Source of the DNA: Rhodoferax sp.
Lineage (GTDB): Bacteria > Pseudomonadota > Gammaproteobacteria > Burkholderiales > Burkholderiaceae_C
DNA length: 64,000 nucleotides
Assembly: GCF_012927445.1 (NCBI RefSeq)
Contig: NZ_JABBPD010000007.1
Location: forward strand, 372,001 to 436,000
Direction: 5' to 3'
Of the stretch, positions 46,198 through 55,285 are shown piece after piece. The translations under genes and the position numbers were made by a program. How positions within the stretch are numbered: position 1 is the first letter of the stretch; each line of letters starts with the position of its first letter. Under the pieces are notes generated by a model. It saw nothing but the letters and a program-made list of their open reading frames with translations, was not told where the DNA came from and made no database searches.

Positions 46198-47568
46198 TCA
46201 GGCGCCGGTGAGCTGGGCGTGAATGGCCAGCGCCGACTGCTTGCCGTGTTCCACCGCTTCCACCGTCAGGTCCAGCCCGCCGGCACGGCAGTCGCCACCG
46301 GCCCAGACGCCGCGCAGGTTGGTGGCGCCTGTTGCGTCGGTGGCGATGCGGCCGCCGTCGAGCGTCAAACCGGCTTGCGCCAGCACCGGGTTGCCGAGTT
46401 GCTGGCCGATGGCTTTCAGCACCATGTCGGCGGGCATGACTTCGATTTCGCCGGTGGCGGTGAGCTTGCCTGCCACCAGGGATTGCCGGGCAAAGCGCAC
46501 GGCGCTGGCGTGACCGCTGTGGTCTGGATGCGCAAGAATGTCGACCGGCGCCAGCCAGTGGTGAATCGTGACGCCGTGGGTTTGTGCCCACGCCTGCTCC
46601 GCGACCGAGGCCGACATCGCCGCCGGCCCGCGCCGGTAAACGAGGTGAACGCTTTCCGCCCCCAGCAGTTTGGACTGCACGGCGGCGTCCACCGCCGTCA
46701 TGCCGCCGCCAATCACCACCACGCGGCGGCCCACGGGCAGGGTGGCCAGGTCCTTGGTCTGGCGCAGCGTGGCGATGAAGGCAATCGCATCCATCACGCC
46801 GTCCAAATCTTCGCTGGGCACGCCGAGCTGGTGCGTGCTGCGCAGGCCCATGCCCAGGAACAGGGCGTCGTAGCCCTGACGCAGTGCATTGAGCTGGGCC
46901 ACGCTTTCCAGCGTCCAGTTGGTGCGGATCTCGATGCCGCCGATGTCCAGCAGCCACTGCACCTCGCGTTGGGCAAAGTTGTCCGGCGTCTTGTAACGGG
47001 CCAGACCGTATTCATTGAGGCCGCCGGCTTTGGCGTGGGCGTCGAACACCACCACGTCATGGCCGAGGCGCGCCAGCGTGTGGGCGCAGGCCAGCCCGGC
47101 TGGGCCGGCGCCCAGCACCGCCACCTTTTTGCCGGTGGTGGTGGCGCGGGTGAACAGTTGCGGGCGCGCGCTTTCCAGCAGCGCGTCCACCGCGTGGCGC
47201 TGCAGGCGGCCAATGGCGACCGGCGTGCCCTCTTGCGTATGGCGCACGCACACCGCCTCGCACAGGTTCTCGGTCGGGCAGACCCGCGCGCACATGCCGC
47301 CCAGCGGGTTGGCTTCCAGAATGGCGCGGGCCGCGCCGCGCAGGTTGCCGTCGGCGATGCGCTTGATGAACGACGGCACCTCGATGTGGGTCGGGCAGGC
47401 GGTGGCGCAGGGCGCATCAAAGCAGTACAGGCAGCGCTCGGCTTCCAGCACCGCTTGTGCCGGGGTCAGACGTGGCGACGCATCGGCAAAGTGTTGGGCG
47501 TACGCCAGGGCCGGCAGACGGCCGGGACGAACATCGGGCGAGGGGGGAAGAGACACGGGACTGGACAC
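46198..47568 (-). CDS. preT: Dihydropyrimidine dehydrogenase (NAD+) subunit PreT
   Basis: 456 residues, GltD-like. N-terminal iron-sulfur domain (CLYCFDAPCATACPTHIEVP and CARVCPTENLCEAVC), then FAD- and NAD-binding folds (VLGAGPAGLACAHTLARLG near 150, VVIGGGMTAVDAAV near 290) and a C-terminal GGDCRAGGLD that closes the FAD site. It takes electrons from NAD(P)H for PreA. First gene of the operon; a clear palindrome lies in the promoter region. Confidence 0.93.
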   Translation of the reverse strand: MSSPVSLPPSPDVRPGRLPALAYAQHFADASPRLTPAQAVLEAERCLYCFDAPCATACPTHIEVPSFIKRIADGNLRGAARAILEANPLGGMCARVCPTENLCEAVCVRHTQEGTPVAIGRLQRHAVDALLESARPQLFTRATTTGKKVAVLGAGPAGLACAHTLARLGHDVVVFDAHAKAGGLNEYGLARYKTPDNFAQREVQWLLDIGGIEIRTNWTLESVAQLNALRQGYDALFLGMGLRSTHQLGVPSEDLDGVMDAIAFIATLRQTKDLATLPVGRRVVVIGGGMTAVDAAVQSKLLGAESVHLVYRRGPAAMSASVAEQAWAQTHGVTIHHWLAPVDILAHPDHSGHASAVRFARQSLVAGKLTATGEIEVMPADMVLKAIGQQLGNPVLAQAGLTLDGGRIATDATGATNLRGVWAGGDCRAGGLDLTVEAVEHGKQSALAIHAQLTGA

Positions 47569-47614
47569 GCTGGCAACTCCTTGCGTAGGGGGCTGGTAAC
47601 AGCCCGAAGCCTGA

Positions 47615-47636
47615 AAGCTGACCGTTTAGTCAGCTT
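47615..47636. promoter_or_regulatory. Operator-like palindrome upstream of preT
   Basis: Perfect 8-bp arms AAGCTGAC/GTCAGCTT with a CGTTTA spacer, 47 bp upstream of the preT start. Position and symmetry fit a TetR-type operator; the RutR/PydR type of regulator controls pyrimidine genes elsewhere, but no regulator gene is in the window. Confidence 0.55.
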
Positions 47637-47832
47637 ATAAAATGCATGCTAGCAATACATATGCCACGCTGTAACTAGGGGTTTGTCCTCACCCTGGTGT
47701 GGCGTTGGCGCAACTTTGCATCGATTCGTATCTGAATGCTGATGCTTCGCAAGGGCGACTTTATTGCGCCGCATAATTTCAACCTTTCAGGGGATGACGG
47801 CGTTGCCGCCTTGTCCGATTAACGAGCCAACA

Positions 47833-50800
47833 ATGAGATTCAGGCTGATGCGTATGTGGAAAAAGTTGGTTTCATGGTTGTTCTGGTTGCGGTTTAAGTT
47901 GGCCGTTGCGGGGCTGGTTTTGCTGGTGGTGGCCGGCTTGGTGATCGTCCAGGAGATGCGCTCGTCGGCCTATCAGGCACGGTTCTTTGCCGATCTGGCC
48001 AGCAAGGCGACCTATACGATGGGTGCCGGGCCGAGTCCGTCCATTCGTTTTCCCCAGAGTGCGCCGTATGACGACCGTTTGGGTTATGCGCAGCTGCCGG
48101 TGTTTCTGGCGACGCTCAAAACCCGGGATTTCGAAATCGACCAGCAGGCGCGGTTCTCAACCGGGCTGGCGAAGATCGTCGACGACGGTTATTTCGCGCC
48201 CTACCTGGAAAAGACCCAGGGCGGGCTGCGCATCCTGGACTGCCACAACGAGAGCCTGTTTCAGGAGCGTTATCCGAAGCGGGTGTTTGAACGTTTTGAC
48301 GACATCGCGCCGATGCTGGTGCAAAGTTTGCTGTTCATCGAGAACCGCGAATTGCTCGATGCGACCCATCCGCAGCGCAACCCGGCGGTGGAATGGGACC
48401 GGTTGGCCAATGCAGTGCTGATCAAGGGCAAAAACAGCCTCACCGGCGACAGCCGTTCCCCCGGCGGCAGCACGCTGGCGACCCAGATCGAAAAATACCG
48501 CCATTCCCCCGAAGGCCGCACCTCCTCGATTCAGGAAAAACTGCAGCAAATGGTGTCGGCCGCCTTGCGTGCCTACCAGCAGGGGGAGGACACCAGCGCG
48601 GTGCGGCGCCAGATCGTGCTGAGTTACATGAACACCATGCCGCTGTCGGCCAAGGCCGGTTTTGGCGAAGTGCACGGCCTGGGCGACGGGCTGTGGGCCT
48701 GGTACGGCCGTGATTTCACGCAGGTCAACCGCATCCTGCAGACCCCGGCCGCCGCCGTTGGCGAGCTCGACGCGCAGGCGCTGCTGTACAAACAGTCGCT
48801 CAGCCTGCTGATCTCGCAGCGCCGGCCGTCCTATTATTTCGACACCAAGGAAGCCGAACTGGAACAAGTCACCGACAGCCATCTGCGTTTGCTCGGCAGC
48901 GCCGGCGTGATCACGCCGGCGCTGCGCGATGCGGCGCTCAAGGCCAAGCTGAATCGGCGGACCAGCAAGGTGCCGCTCACCGCGGTTTCATTTGTCTCGC
49001 AAAAGGCGGCCAATGCGGTGCGCACCCATCTGGCGGGCCTGTTCGGTGGCAGCCGCTTGTACGATCTGGATCGCCTCGATCTCACGGTCGCCAGCACGCT
49101 GGATGCGCCGGCGCAGACCGCCGTGACCACCCTGTTGCGCGAGTTGCGCGACCCGGCCAGTGCCAAGGCGGCCGGCCTCAACGCCCGCCAGTTGCTGGAG
49201 CGCGGCGACCCGTCCAAGGTGGTGTACAGCTTCACTCTCTATGAACGCGGCGCGGACACCAATTACCTGCGGGTGCAAACCGACAATTTTGACCAGCCGC
49301 TCAACATCAACGAGGGCACCAAGCTCGACCTCGGCTCGACCGCCAAACTGCGCACGCTGGTGACGTACCTCGACATCATGGACAAGCTGCATCAACGGCT
49401 CTCCACGCTGGATGCCGCCCAATTGCGCGCGCTGGAAATTGATCGCAAAGACGTGCTGACGCGCTGGGCCGCCGACTACCTGGCGAAGGCCGAAGACAAG
49501 AGCCTGAGCGCCATGCTGGATGCGGCGCTGGAGCGGCGTTATTCTGCCAGCCCGGGTGAGGGCTTCATGACCGGCGGCGGCCTGCACCACTTTGACAATT
49601 TCACCCACGATGACGACAGCCGGGTGATGTCGGTGCGCGACGGCCTGCGCAACTCGGTCAATCTGGTGTTCATCCGGCTGATGCGCGACATCGTGCACCA
49701 CTACATGTTCCTGACCCCCGGCTCCTCGGCCAAGCTGCTGCAGGATGCCGACGACCCGCGCCGTGCCGACTATCTGGCACGTTTCGCCGACCGCGAAGGG
49801 CAGGTCTTCATGCGCCGCTTCCTGGTGAAATACCAGGGCAAGACGGCGGAAGAAGCGCAGGAGTTGCTGCTGGGCAATGTGCGGCCAACCACCACGCGGC
49901 TGGCGGCCATCTTCCGCACGCTGATGCCGCAAGCCTCGCTGGCGGAGTTCTCGGCCTTGGTCAAGGACAACTTGCCGGACGGTATCGATCCGGCCGAACC
50001 CAAGCTGGCCCGACTCTACGAGCAGGACGCACCCGAAACGATGTCGCTGGCCGATCGGGGCTATCTGGCGGGTGTGCATCCGCTGGAGTTGTGGCTGGTC
50101 GGCTACCTGCGCAACCATCCGGGCGCCAGCCAGACGCAGGTGATGCAGGCCAGCGTCGCCGAGCGGCAGGCGGTTTATGCCTGGCTGTTTTCCACCCACC
50201 GCAAGCAGGCGCAGGACAAGCGGATTCTGGGCCTGCTCGAAGGCGAAGGTTTTCTGGAAATTCATCGCCAATGGGCGCAGATGGGTTACCCCTTTGATTC
50301 GCTGGTGCCCTCCTATGCCACCGCGCTCGGCGCCTCGGCGGACCGGCCGGCCGCCTTGGCCGAACTGATGGGCATTCTGGTCAATGATGGCGTGCGCAAA
50401 CCGAACACGCGCATCCAGTCGCTGCACTTTGCCGACGCCACGCCCTATGAAACCCAGCTGCACTACAAGGCCGGCAAGGCAGAGCGCGTGCTGGCGCCCG
50501 AAGTGGCGCAAGCCATGCGCGGCGCCATCCGGCGGGTGGTGGACGAAGGTACCGCCAAGCGCGTCAAGCAGGCCTTTGTGCGGCCGGACGGCAGCATCAT
50601 TCCGGTGGGCGGCAAGACCGGCACCGGCGACCAGCGCTTCGATACCTATGGGGCCGGTGGCCGCCTGGTGTCATCACGGGTGGTGAACCGGTCCGCCACT
50701 TTTGTGTTCAATATTGACGAGCGTTTCTTCGGCACCCTGATTGCCTACGTACCGGGCGGCCAGGCCGCCAACTACGACTTCACCAGCGGCTTGCCGGTGC

Positions 50801-50889
50801 AATTGTTGAAGGTGCTGGCGCCCAAGCTGATGCCACTGATCAATGGTGCGGCCGGCGACGCGGCAGCGCCCGGCGGCTGTGTGCTTTAG
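47833..50889 (+). CDS. Bifunctional penicillin-binding protein (class A-like)
   Basis: 1018 residues. One N-terminal membrane helix (LAVAGLVLLVVAGLVIV), a GT51 transglycosylase domain at ~130-320 (catalytic Glu170 in FIENRELLD; GGSTLATQIEKY) and a transpeptidase domain with the nucleophile Ser502 in STAK, SVN in LRNSVNLVFI and K928-T-G in GGKTGTGD. It is longer than PBP1A/1B because of a region of ~250 residues between the SxN and KTG boxes. It would polymerise and cross-link peptidoglycan. Start uncertain: ATG 47833 or 47848 would precede the membrane helix directly; earlier starts add unlikely residues. Confidence 0.87.
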   Translation: MRFRLMRMWKKLVSWLFWLRFKLAVAGLVLLVVAGLVIVQEMRSSAYQARFFADLASKATYTMGAGPSPSIRFPQSAPYDDRLGYAQLPVFLATLKTRDFEIDQQARFSTGLAKIVDDGYFAPYLEKTQGGLRILDCHNESLFQERYPKRVFERFDDIAPMLVQSLLFIENRELLDATHPQRNPAVEWDRLANAVLIKGKNSLTGDSRSPGGSTLATQIEKYRHSPEGRTSSIQEKLQQMVSAALRAYQQGEDTSAVRRQIVLSYMNTMPLSAKAGFGEVHGLGDGLWAWYGRDFTQVNRILQTPAAAVGELDAQALLYKQSLSLLISQRRPSYYFDTKEAELEQVTDSHLRLLGSAGVITPALRDAALKAKLNRRTSKVPLTAVSFVSQKAANAVRTHLAGLFGGSRLYDLDRLDLTVASTLDAPAQTAVTTLLRELRDPASAKAAGLNARQLLERGDPSKVVYSFTLYERGADTNYLRVQTDNFDQPLNINEGTKLDLGSTAKLRTLVTYLDIMDKLHQRLSTLDAAQLRALEIDRKDVLTRWAADYLAKAEDKSLSAMLDAALERRYSASPGEGFMTGGGLHHFDNFTHDDDSRVMSVRDGLRNSVNLVFIRLMRDIVHHYMFLTPGSSAKLLQDADDPRRADYLARFADREGQVFMRRFLVKYQGKTAEEAQELLLGNVRPTTTRLAAIFRTLMPQASLAEFSALVKDNLPDGIDPAEPKLARLYEQDAPETMSLADRGYLAGVHPLELWLVGYLRNHPGASQTQVMQASVAERQAVYAWLFSTHRKQAQDKRILGLLEGEGFLEIHRQWAQMGYPFDSLVPSYATALGASADRPAALAELMGILVNDGVRKPNTRIQSLHFADATPYETQLHYKAGKAERVLAPEVAQAMRGAIRRVVDEGTAKRVKQAFVRPDGSIIPVGGKTGTGDQRFDTYGAGGRLVSSRVVNRSATFVFNIDERFFGTLIAYVPGGQAANYDFTSGLPVQLLKVLAPKLMPLINGAAGDAAAPGGCVL

Positions 50890-51479
50890 AAATGGTAGCG
50901 CGCCGACAAGCTGGTGACGCCGACGCGGTCAGTGCGGTCGCCGGCAAATTTCATGTCTTGAGATTCGTATTGCAGTACGGCTGACCATTGCGGCGAGAAC
51001 AGGTATTCAGCACCAATGCCGTAGGACAGGCCAAAGTCGTTCTTGGAACCCGCCACGATGCCGGAGGCCGGATTGGACGACACGTCGGTGCGGCTGTAAG
51101 TGGTGCCGACCTTGCCCAGCAGATTGAAGCTGGGGTTGAGCGGCAGCTTGCCGACCAGACTGAGGTTGAGCCCATTGGCCTTCGTCGTACCACCCGCGCG
51201 GTTGATGGAGCCAAAGTCCGTGTAGCCCAATTCCAGGCCCAAGTTGTTGTTGAAATAGGTGCCGCCGCGGACACTGTACGCGGTGTTGCCCTGGTCAGAG
51301 CCAAACACGCCAATGCCATTGCCCAGCGAGTAATCAGATTGACCCAAGCCCAGCTCAACATAGGAGTTGCCGGCTGCAGGGAAGTTGGACACGCTGCTTT
51401 GGGCTTGTGCACCCAGGGCAACCGTGCAAACTGCTGCAGCGATGAGCAGGCGGGTGAGGGTGGGAGAGGTTTTTTTCAT
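50886..51479 (-). CDS. Outer-membrane beta-barrel protein, opacity/OmpA-like
   Basis: 197 residues with signal peptide (cleavage near AQAQ). Alternating beta strands (YVELGLGQSDYSLGNGIGVF, GLELGYTDFGSI, LNLSLVGKLPL, FGLSYGIGAEYLFS) and a terminal Phe in SARYHF, as expected for an eight-stranded barrel recognised by BAM. No OmpA peptidoglycan domain. Its tail-to-tail partner is the PBP gene (4-bp overlap). Confidence 0.85.
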   Translation of the reverse strand: MKKTSPTLTRLLIAAAVCTVALGAQAQSSVSNFPAAGNSYVELGLGQSDYSLGNGIGVFGSDQGNTAYSVRGGTYFNNNLGLELGYTDFGSINRAGGTTKANGLNLSLVGKLPLNPSFNLLGKVGTTYSRTDVSSNPASGIVAGSKNDFGLSYGIGAEYLFSPQWSAVLQYESQDMKFAGDRTDRVGVTSLSARYHF

Positions 51480-51697
51480 GGTGAGTTTTTACCTTGATTT
51501 GATTTCGGGAGTGACTAACACGCTATTTACGCGCTATCTCAGCTTAATCAGCGCTTGCGTAACTGTCTGTGTGATTGCGTAAGCAAGATGCAACATGTCT
51601 GTTTGAGGAAGTTGGCGCAGACGGCGCCATACTTGGCGCTTCTTCAACCTTTTGGCCCATCTATGTCCGGCGTCTTTTTTTACCTGCGGGGAGCAGC

Positions 51698-52426
51698 ATG
51701 AGCCATGCGGTTGCCCGCCTGCGCGCGGTGCGCATGGCGCGTCTTGACAAGCCCTTTGTCGCCCGCGGTTCGCGTGCGCCGCGCTGCCCTGGTTGCCGGG
51801 TGATGTTCAGCCACTGTCTGTGTGCCTTGCGCCCCCAGGTGCCGACCCGGGCCGGCATGTGCCTGATCATGTGCGACATCGAGCCGCTCAAACCCAGCAA
51901 TACCGGCTGGTTGATTGCCGATGTGGTGCAAGACACCGCCGCCTTTGGCTGGGCGCGCACCGAGGTGGACCCTGCCTTACTAACGCTGCTGGCCGACCCG
52001 CAGTGGGCGCCTTATCTGGTGTTTCCCGGCGAGTTTGTCGATGCCGAGCGTGTCGTCACCGAGGTGCCGGTGATCCCCGGCAAACGGCCGCTGTTTGTCT
52101 TGCTCGACGCCACCTGGCCGGAGGCGCGCAAGATGTTTCGCAAGAGCCCCTATCTCAACCACTTGCCGGTGCTCAGCCTGCAGCCCGAACAACTCTCGCG
52201 CTACCGCCTGCGCCGCTCGACCCGCGATGACCACCTGTGCACCTCGGAGGTGGCCGCCCTGTGCCTGGCCCTGGCGGGTGAGCCGCAGGCGGCCGAGACC
52301 CTGGAGACCTATTTGGATGTCTTCACCAACCATTACCTGAATGCCAAACAGTCCGTGCCGCCGGATCTGGAAGACGCCGCGCATCAGCGTTTACGGGCGC
52401 TCGGTATGCCTGCGCAGTTTGGGTAG
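51698..52426 (+). CDS. tapT: tRNA-uridine aminocarboxypropyltransferase (DTW domain)
   Basis: 242 residues. DTW-domain protein: the zinc-binding N-terminus CPGCRVMFSHCLC, the family motif here DATW in FVLLDATWPEARKMF, and YRLRRSTRDDHLCTSEVAAL near 180. The E. coli homologue TapT transfers the acp group from SAM to U47 of tRNA. GGGGAG upstream favours ATG 51698; a longer frame to 51575 is not supported. Confidence 0.87.
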   Translation: MSHAVARLRAVRMARLDKPFVARGSRAPRCPGCRVMFSHCLCALRPQVPTRAGMCLIMCDIEPLKPSNTGWLIADVVQDTAAFGWARTEVDPALLTLLADPQWAPYLVFPGEFVDAERVVTEVPVIPGKRPLFVLLDATWPEARKMFRKSPYLNHLPVLSLQPEQLSRYRLRRSTRDDHLCTSEVAALCLALAGEPQAAETLETYLDVFTNHYLNAKQSVPPDLEDAAHQRLRALGMPAQFG

Positions 52427-52692
52427 TTGAAGTCAGTCTGTTGCCGTCGGTGACTGGGGAATGGAGGACTTTCGGCATTAATCGACTCTTGGAGACCCAA
52501 TCCGGACAAACAATATTCCCATCTGATTGCTCCAGACCGGCCATTCAATCTCGACGCTCGGCGGCCAGCACTGTGTCGCCTACCTCCAAAATGGGCCCCG
52601 CCGTTCATTACTCATCCTAAATAGCCCAAATCAAAATTGGTTTTACTGATATCCGCAATAATGAAGCCCAACAAACATCGTTGGATACTCGT
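52427..52692. other. A/T-rich intergenic region before the RsbQ/PAS pair
   Basis: 266 bp without a gene that I can support. The composition changes clearly from GC-rich to A/T-rich around 52480, and the A/T-rich character continues through both following genes. Confidence 0.4.
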
Positions 52693-53520
52693 GTGAACAA
52701 AAATAGAAAAATCTCAAACGTTCTTGCAAGAAACAACGTCAAAGTTCTAGCGGGTGACGGCCCCGTGTTGCTTTATGCCCATGGATTTGGGTGCAATCAA
52801 AACATGTGGGATCGCGTGACACCCGCGTTTGAATCATCCCATAAACAGGTCTTGTTCGACTATGTGGGCAGCGGGCGATCCGACATTGCCGCCTTCGATC
52901 TCGATAAATACGCCAGTCTCAGTGGCTATGCCCAAGATGTCCTTGATATTTGCGACGCTCTGGATTTGAAAAGTGGTGTCATTTTTATTGGTCATTCAGT
53001 CAGTTGCAGCGTAGGACTTCTCGCATTGATTGCCCGCCCCGGACTCTTCGCCAAGTTAGTATTGATCGGTCCCAACCCATGCTTCGTCAACCATGCGCCT
53101 GAGTACATCGGTGGTTTTGAGAAAGAAGACCTGGAAGGGCTTCTGGCGTTAATGGACCAAAACTACATTGGATGGGCGAATTATCTTGCGCCAGTGGTTT
53201 CGGCACAGGGCGAATCGGGTGCAGTGACAGCGGAACTCTCAGACAGCTTTTGCTCGACCGATCCACAGGCTGCAAAAGTCTTTGCACGAACTGCGTTTTT
53301 CTCTGATAACAGGGCTGATCTGCCCAAGGTCACTTTGCCTTGCCTGATTCTTCAGCACCGCACCGACACCCTCGCTCCAGTCAGCGTTGGCGAGTACGTG
53401 CATGCCCATTTAGCGGGTAGCACATTGAAAGTGCTGGAAGTGCAAGGCCACTGCGCCCACATGAGCGAACCAGCTCTGGTAATTGATGCAATGCGTGAGT
53501 TTCTTGCTTCATCCATTTAG
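52693..53520 (+). CDS. rsbQ: RsbQ-like alpha/beta hydrolase
   Basis: 275 residues. Strong family likeness to Bacillus RsbQ along the full length: HGFGCNQNMWDRV, FDYVGSGRSD, YAQDVLDICDALDL, NYIGWANYL, FCSTDP and GHCAHMSEP. The triad Ser102, Asp225 and His253 matches RsbQ Ser96/Asp219/His247 with a constant offset of six, so there are no internal gaps. RsbQ acts with a PAS domain partner as a sensing module, not in bulk metabolism. A GTG at 52693 with GGA 7 nt before is the best start; TTG 52681 is the alternative. The partner PAS gene follows after 14 bp. Confidence 0.9.
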   Translation: MNKNRKISNVLARNNVKVLAGDGPVLLYAHGFGCNQNMWDRVTPAFESSHKQVLFDYVGSGRSDIAAFDLDKYASLSGYAQDVLDICDALDLKSGVIFIGHSVSCSVGLLALIARPGLFAKLVLIGPNPCFVNHAPEYIGGFEKEDLEGLLALMDQNYIGWANYLAPVVSAQGESGAVTAELSDSFCSTDPQAAKVFARTAFFSDNRADLPKVTLPCLILQHRTDTLAPVSVGEYVHAHLAGSTLKVLEVQGHCAHMSEPALVIDAMREFLASSI

Positions 53521-53534
53521 TCAGCAACGTAATC

Positions 53535-55172
53535 GTGCCAACTTTTGACCAGCTACCTTGCCCCGTTTTGGTGACCGACCGGGGGGGCGTTGTTCAATCG
53601 GTCAATCAAAGCTTGCTGGACCTTGTGGGCGGCGTCAAAGGCAGTTGGCTCACAAAGCCGATGGACCTCATGTTTCCCATGGCAAGCAGAATATTCCTGC
53701 AGACTCACGTCTGGCCGATGCTGTTGCGTGAAAGTCGAGTCCGTGAAATTCGCTTACAGATTTTGGGTGACGCGGGAACGCGGGTTCCTGTATTTGTGAA
53801 CTGCCAGGAGACAACGCTTGACGCAAATGATCGCTTCACCTGGGTATTTTTTGTAACGATTGAGCGCAGTCGTTATGAGCAGGAGTTGCTGGAAGCCAGG
53901 CAAAGGGCTGAAACGATGTCCGCCGACCTCGCCAAAAGCGAGCGATTCATCCGCACGGTTGCTGATGCAATGCCAAGCATGATCGCCTATTGGGACACAC
54001 AGTTGCAGTGTCATTTTGCAAACAAGACTTACGAAGATTGGTTTGGACGAACACGTCAGGAAATGATGGGGTTGCCGATATCGACCCTCTTAGGCGCCAG
54101 TTTGTATGAAAAGAATTTGCCCTATATACAAGGTGCTTTGGCAGGTGAGCCTCAGGAGTTTGAGCGTGCCATTCTGAGACCTGATGGTTCTGTTGGATAC
54201 GCACTGGCTAATTACATTCCCGACATTAATTCGAATGGAAGCATCCAAGGATTCTTTGCGCTCGAGACCAACATCAGCCGCCTGAGGGAAGCAGATGCGG
54301 CGATTCGACTTTCGGCAAGCGTGTTTGAAGCCACTATGGAAGGCATCTTGGTGACGGATACAGCCGCGATGATTATTTCAGTTAACCCCGCATTCACTGC
54401 GCTCACAGGTTACACCTCCGAAGAAGTTGTTGGACAGAATGCACGCATCCTGAAATCCGGACGCCATGATGCGACTTTTTTCGGCGCCATGTTTCAACAA
54501 TTGCAGGCGACCAAATTGTGGAAGGGCGAAGTCTGGAACAATCGAAAGGACGGCTCGATTTATCTGGAACGACTCTCCATTTCTGCAATATGCAACGAAG
54601 CCGGCGAAGTCAGTCGCTATGTCGGGGTATGTGCTGATGTAACCCAACAATGGGACAAGGAACAGCTAGTGCTGCACATGGCTTTGCACGATGGTTTAAC
54701 GGGTTTGCCGAACCGCTCACTCTTAATGGAACGCGTTGGTCAGCTGATCGCCTTGTCTACCCGTGAACCACGTCACATTGCATTATTGTTTCTCGATTTG
54801 GATGGATTCAAATTGGTCAATGACACTTGGGGCCATGAGTTCGGTGATCGTGTGCTAAAGGCCGTTTCCACGCGTCTTTTGGGTTTACTCCGACCGTCTG
54901 ACACCGTTGCACGCCTTGGGGGAGATGAATTCGTCATTTTGCTGAACAACCCTGAAAGCCGCGACAACGTCGCCATGATTGCCTCGCGTGTCATCGAAGA
55001 AGTTAATGCCCCAATGAGTTTTGACGGAAAAACGGCCCATGTGGGTACGTCAATTGGGATAGCTTTTTTTACGAAAGAAGTTACATCGCCAGATGATTTA
55101 CTCAAAAACGCCGACGATGCCATGTATGAAGCCAAAGCAGCGGGGAAGAATACTTACCGTTTCTCGGATTGA
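53535..55172 (+). CDS. PAS-PAS-PAS diguanylate cyclase paired with RsbQ-like hydrolase
   Basis: 545 residues from a GTG start. PAS1 (~1-115: LPCPVLVTDRGGVVQSVNQS and FLQTHVWPMLLRESRVREI) resembles the PAS domain of RsbP-type partners. PAS2 (~135-255: IAYWDTQLQCHFANKTYEDW) and PAS3 (~257-375: GILVTDTAAMIISVNPAFTA) follow, then GGDEF at ~378-545 with an intact active site LGGDEF and an inhibitory RPSD five residues before it. No membrane segment. The output is therefore predicted c-di-GMP synthesis. The short gap to the hydrolase gene suggests co-translation. Confidence 0.9.
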   Translation: MPTFDQLPCPVLVTDRGGVVQSVNQSLLDLVGGVKGSWLTKPMDLMFPMASRIFLQTHVWPMLLRESRVREIRLQILGDAGTRVPVFVNCQETTLDANDRFTWVFFVTIERSRYEQELLEARQRAETMSADLAKSERFIRTVADAMPSMIAYWDTQLQCHFANKTYEDWFGRTRQEMMGLPISTLLGASLYEKNLPYIQGALAGEPQEFERAILRPDGSVGYALANYIPDINSNGSIQGFFALETNISRLREADAAIRLSASVFEATMEGILVTDTAAMIISVNPAFTALTGYTSEEVVGQNARILKSGRHDATFFGAMFQQLQATKLWKGEVWNNRKDGSIYLERLSISAICNEAGEVSRYVGVCADVTQQWDKEQLVLHMALHDGLTGLPNRSLLMERVGQLIALSTREPRHIALLFLDLDGFKLVNDTWGHEFGDRVLKAVSTRLLGLLRPSDTVARLGGDEFVILLNNPESRDNVAMIASRVIEEVNAPMSFDGKTAHVGTSIGIAFFTKEVTSPDDLLKNADDAMYEAKAAGKNTYRFSD

Positions 55173-55285
55173 TTTATGTAAGCGCCAATTACATGTCCGA
55201 GAAGGTTGGAACGGGATACTGATGTTTGTTCGCAAATCGGACTTCCTGAATGCTGCCCTTCGCGAATACCCGCAAACGCTGCATT

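Noticed and set aside
46142..46957. N-terminal extension of preA by 272 codons
   Set aside because: The extension is a frame running inside preT; MANLHTTFAGI at 46141 is the natural start of PreA.
48988..50511. Open frame of 507 codons opposite the PBP gene
   Set aside because: Antisense of a protein with all catalytic boxes intact; no ribosome-binding site.
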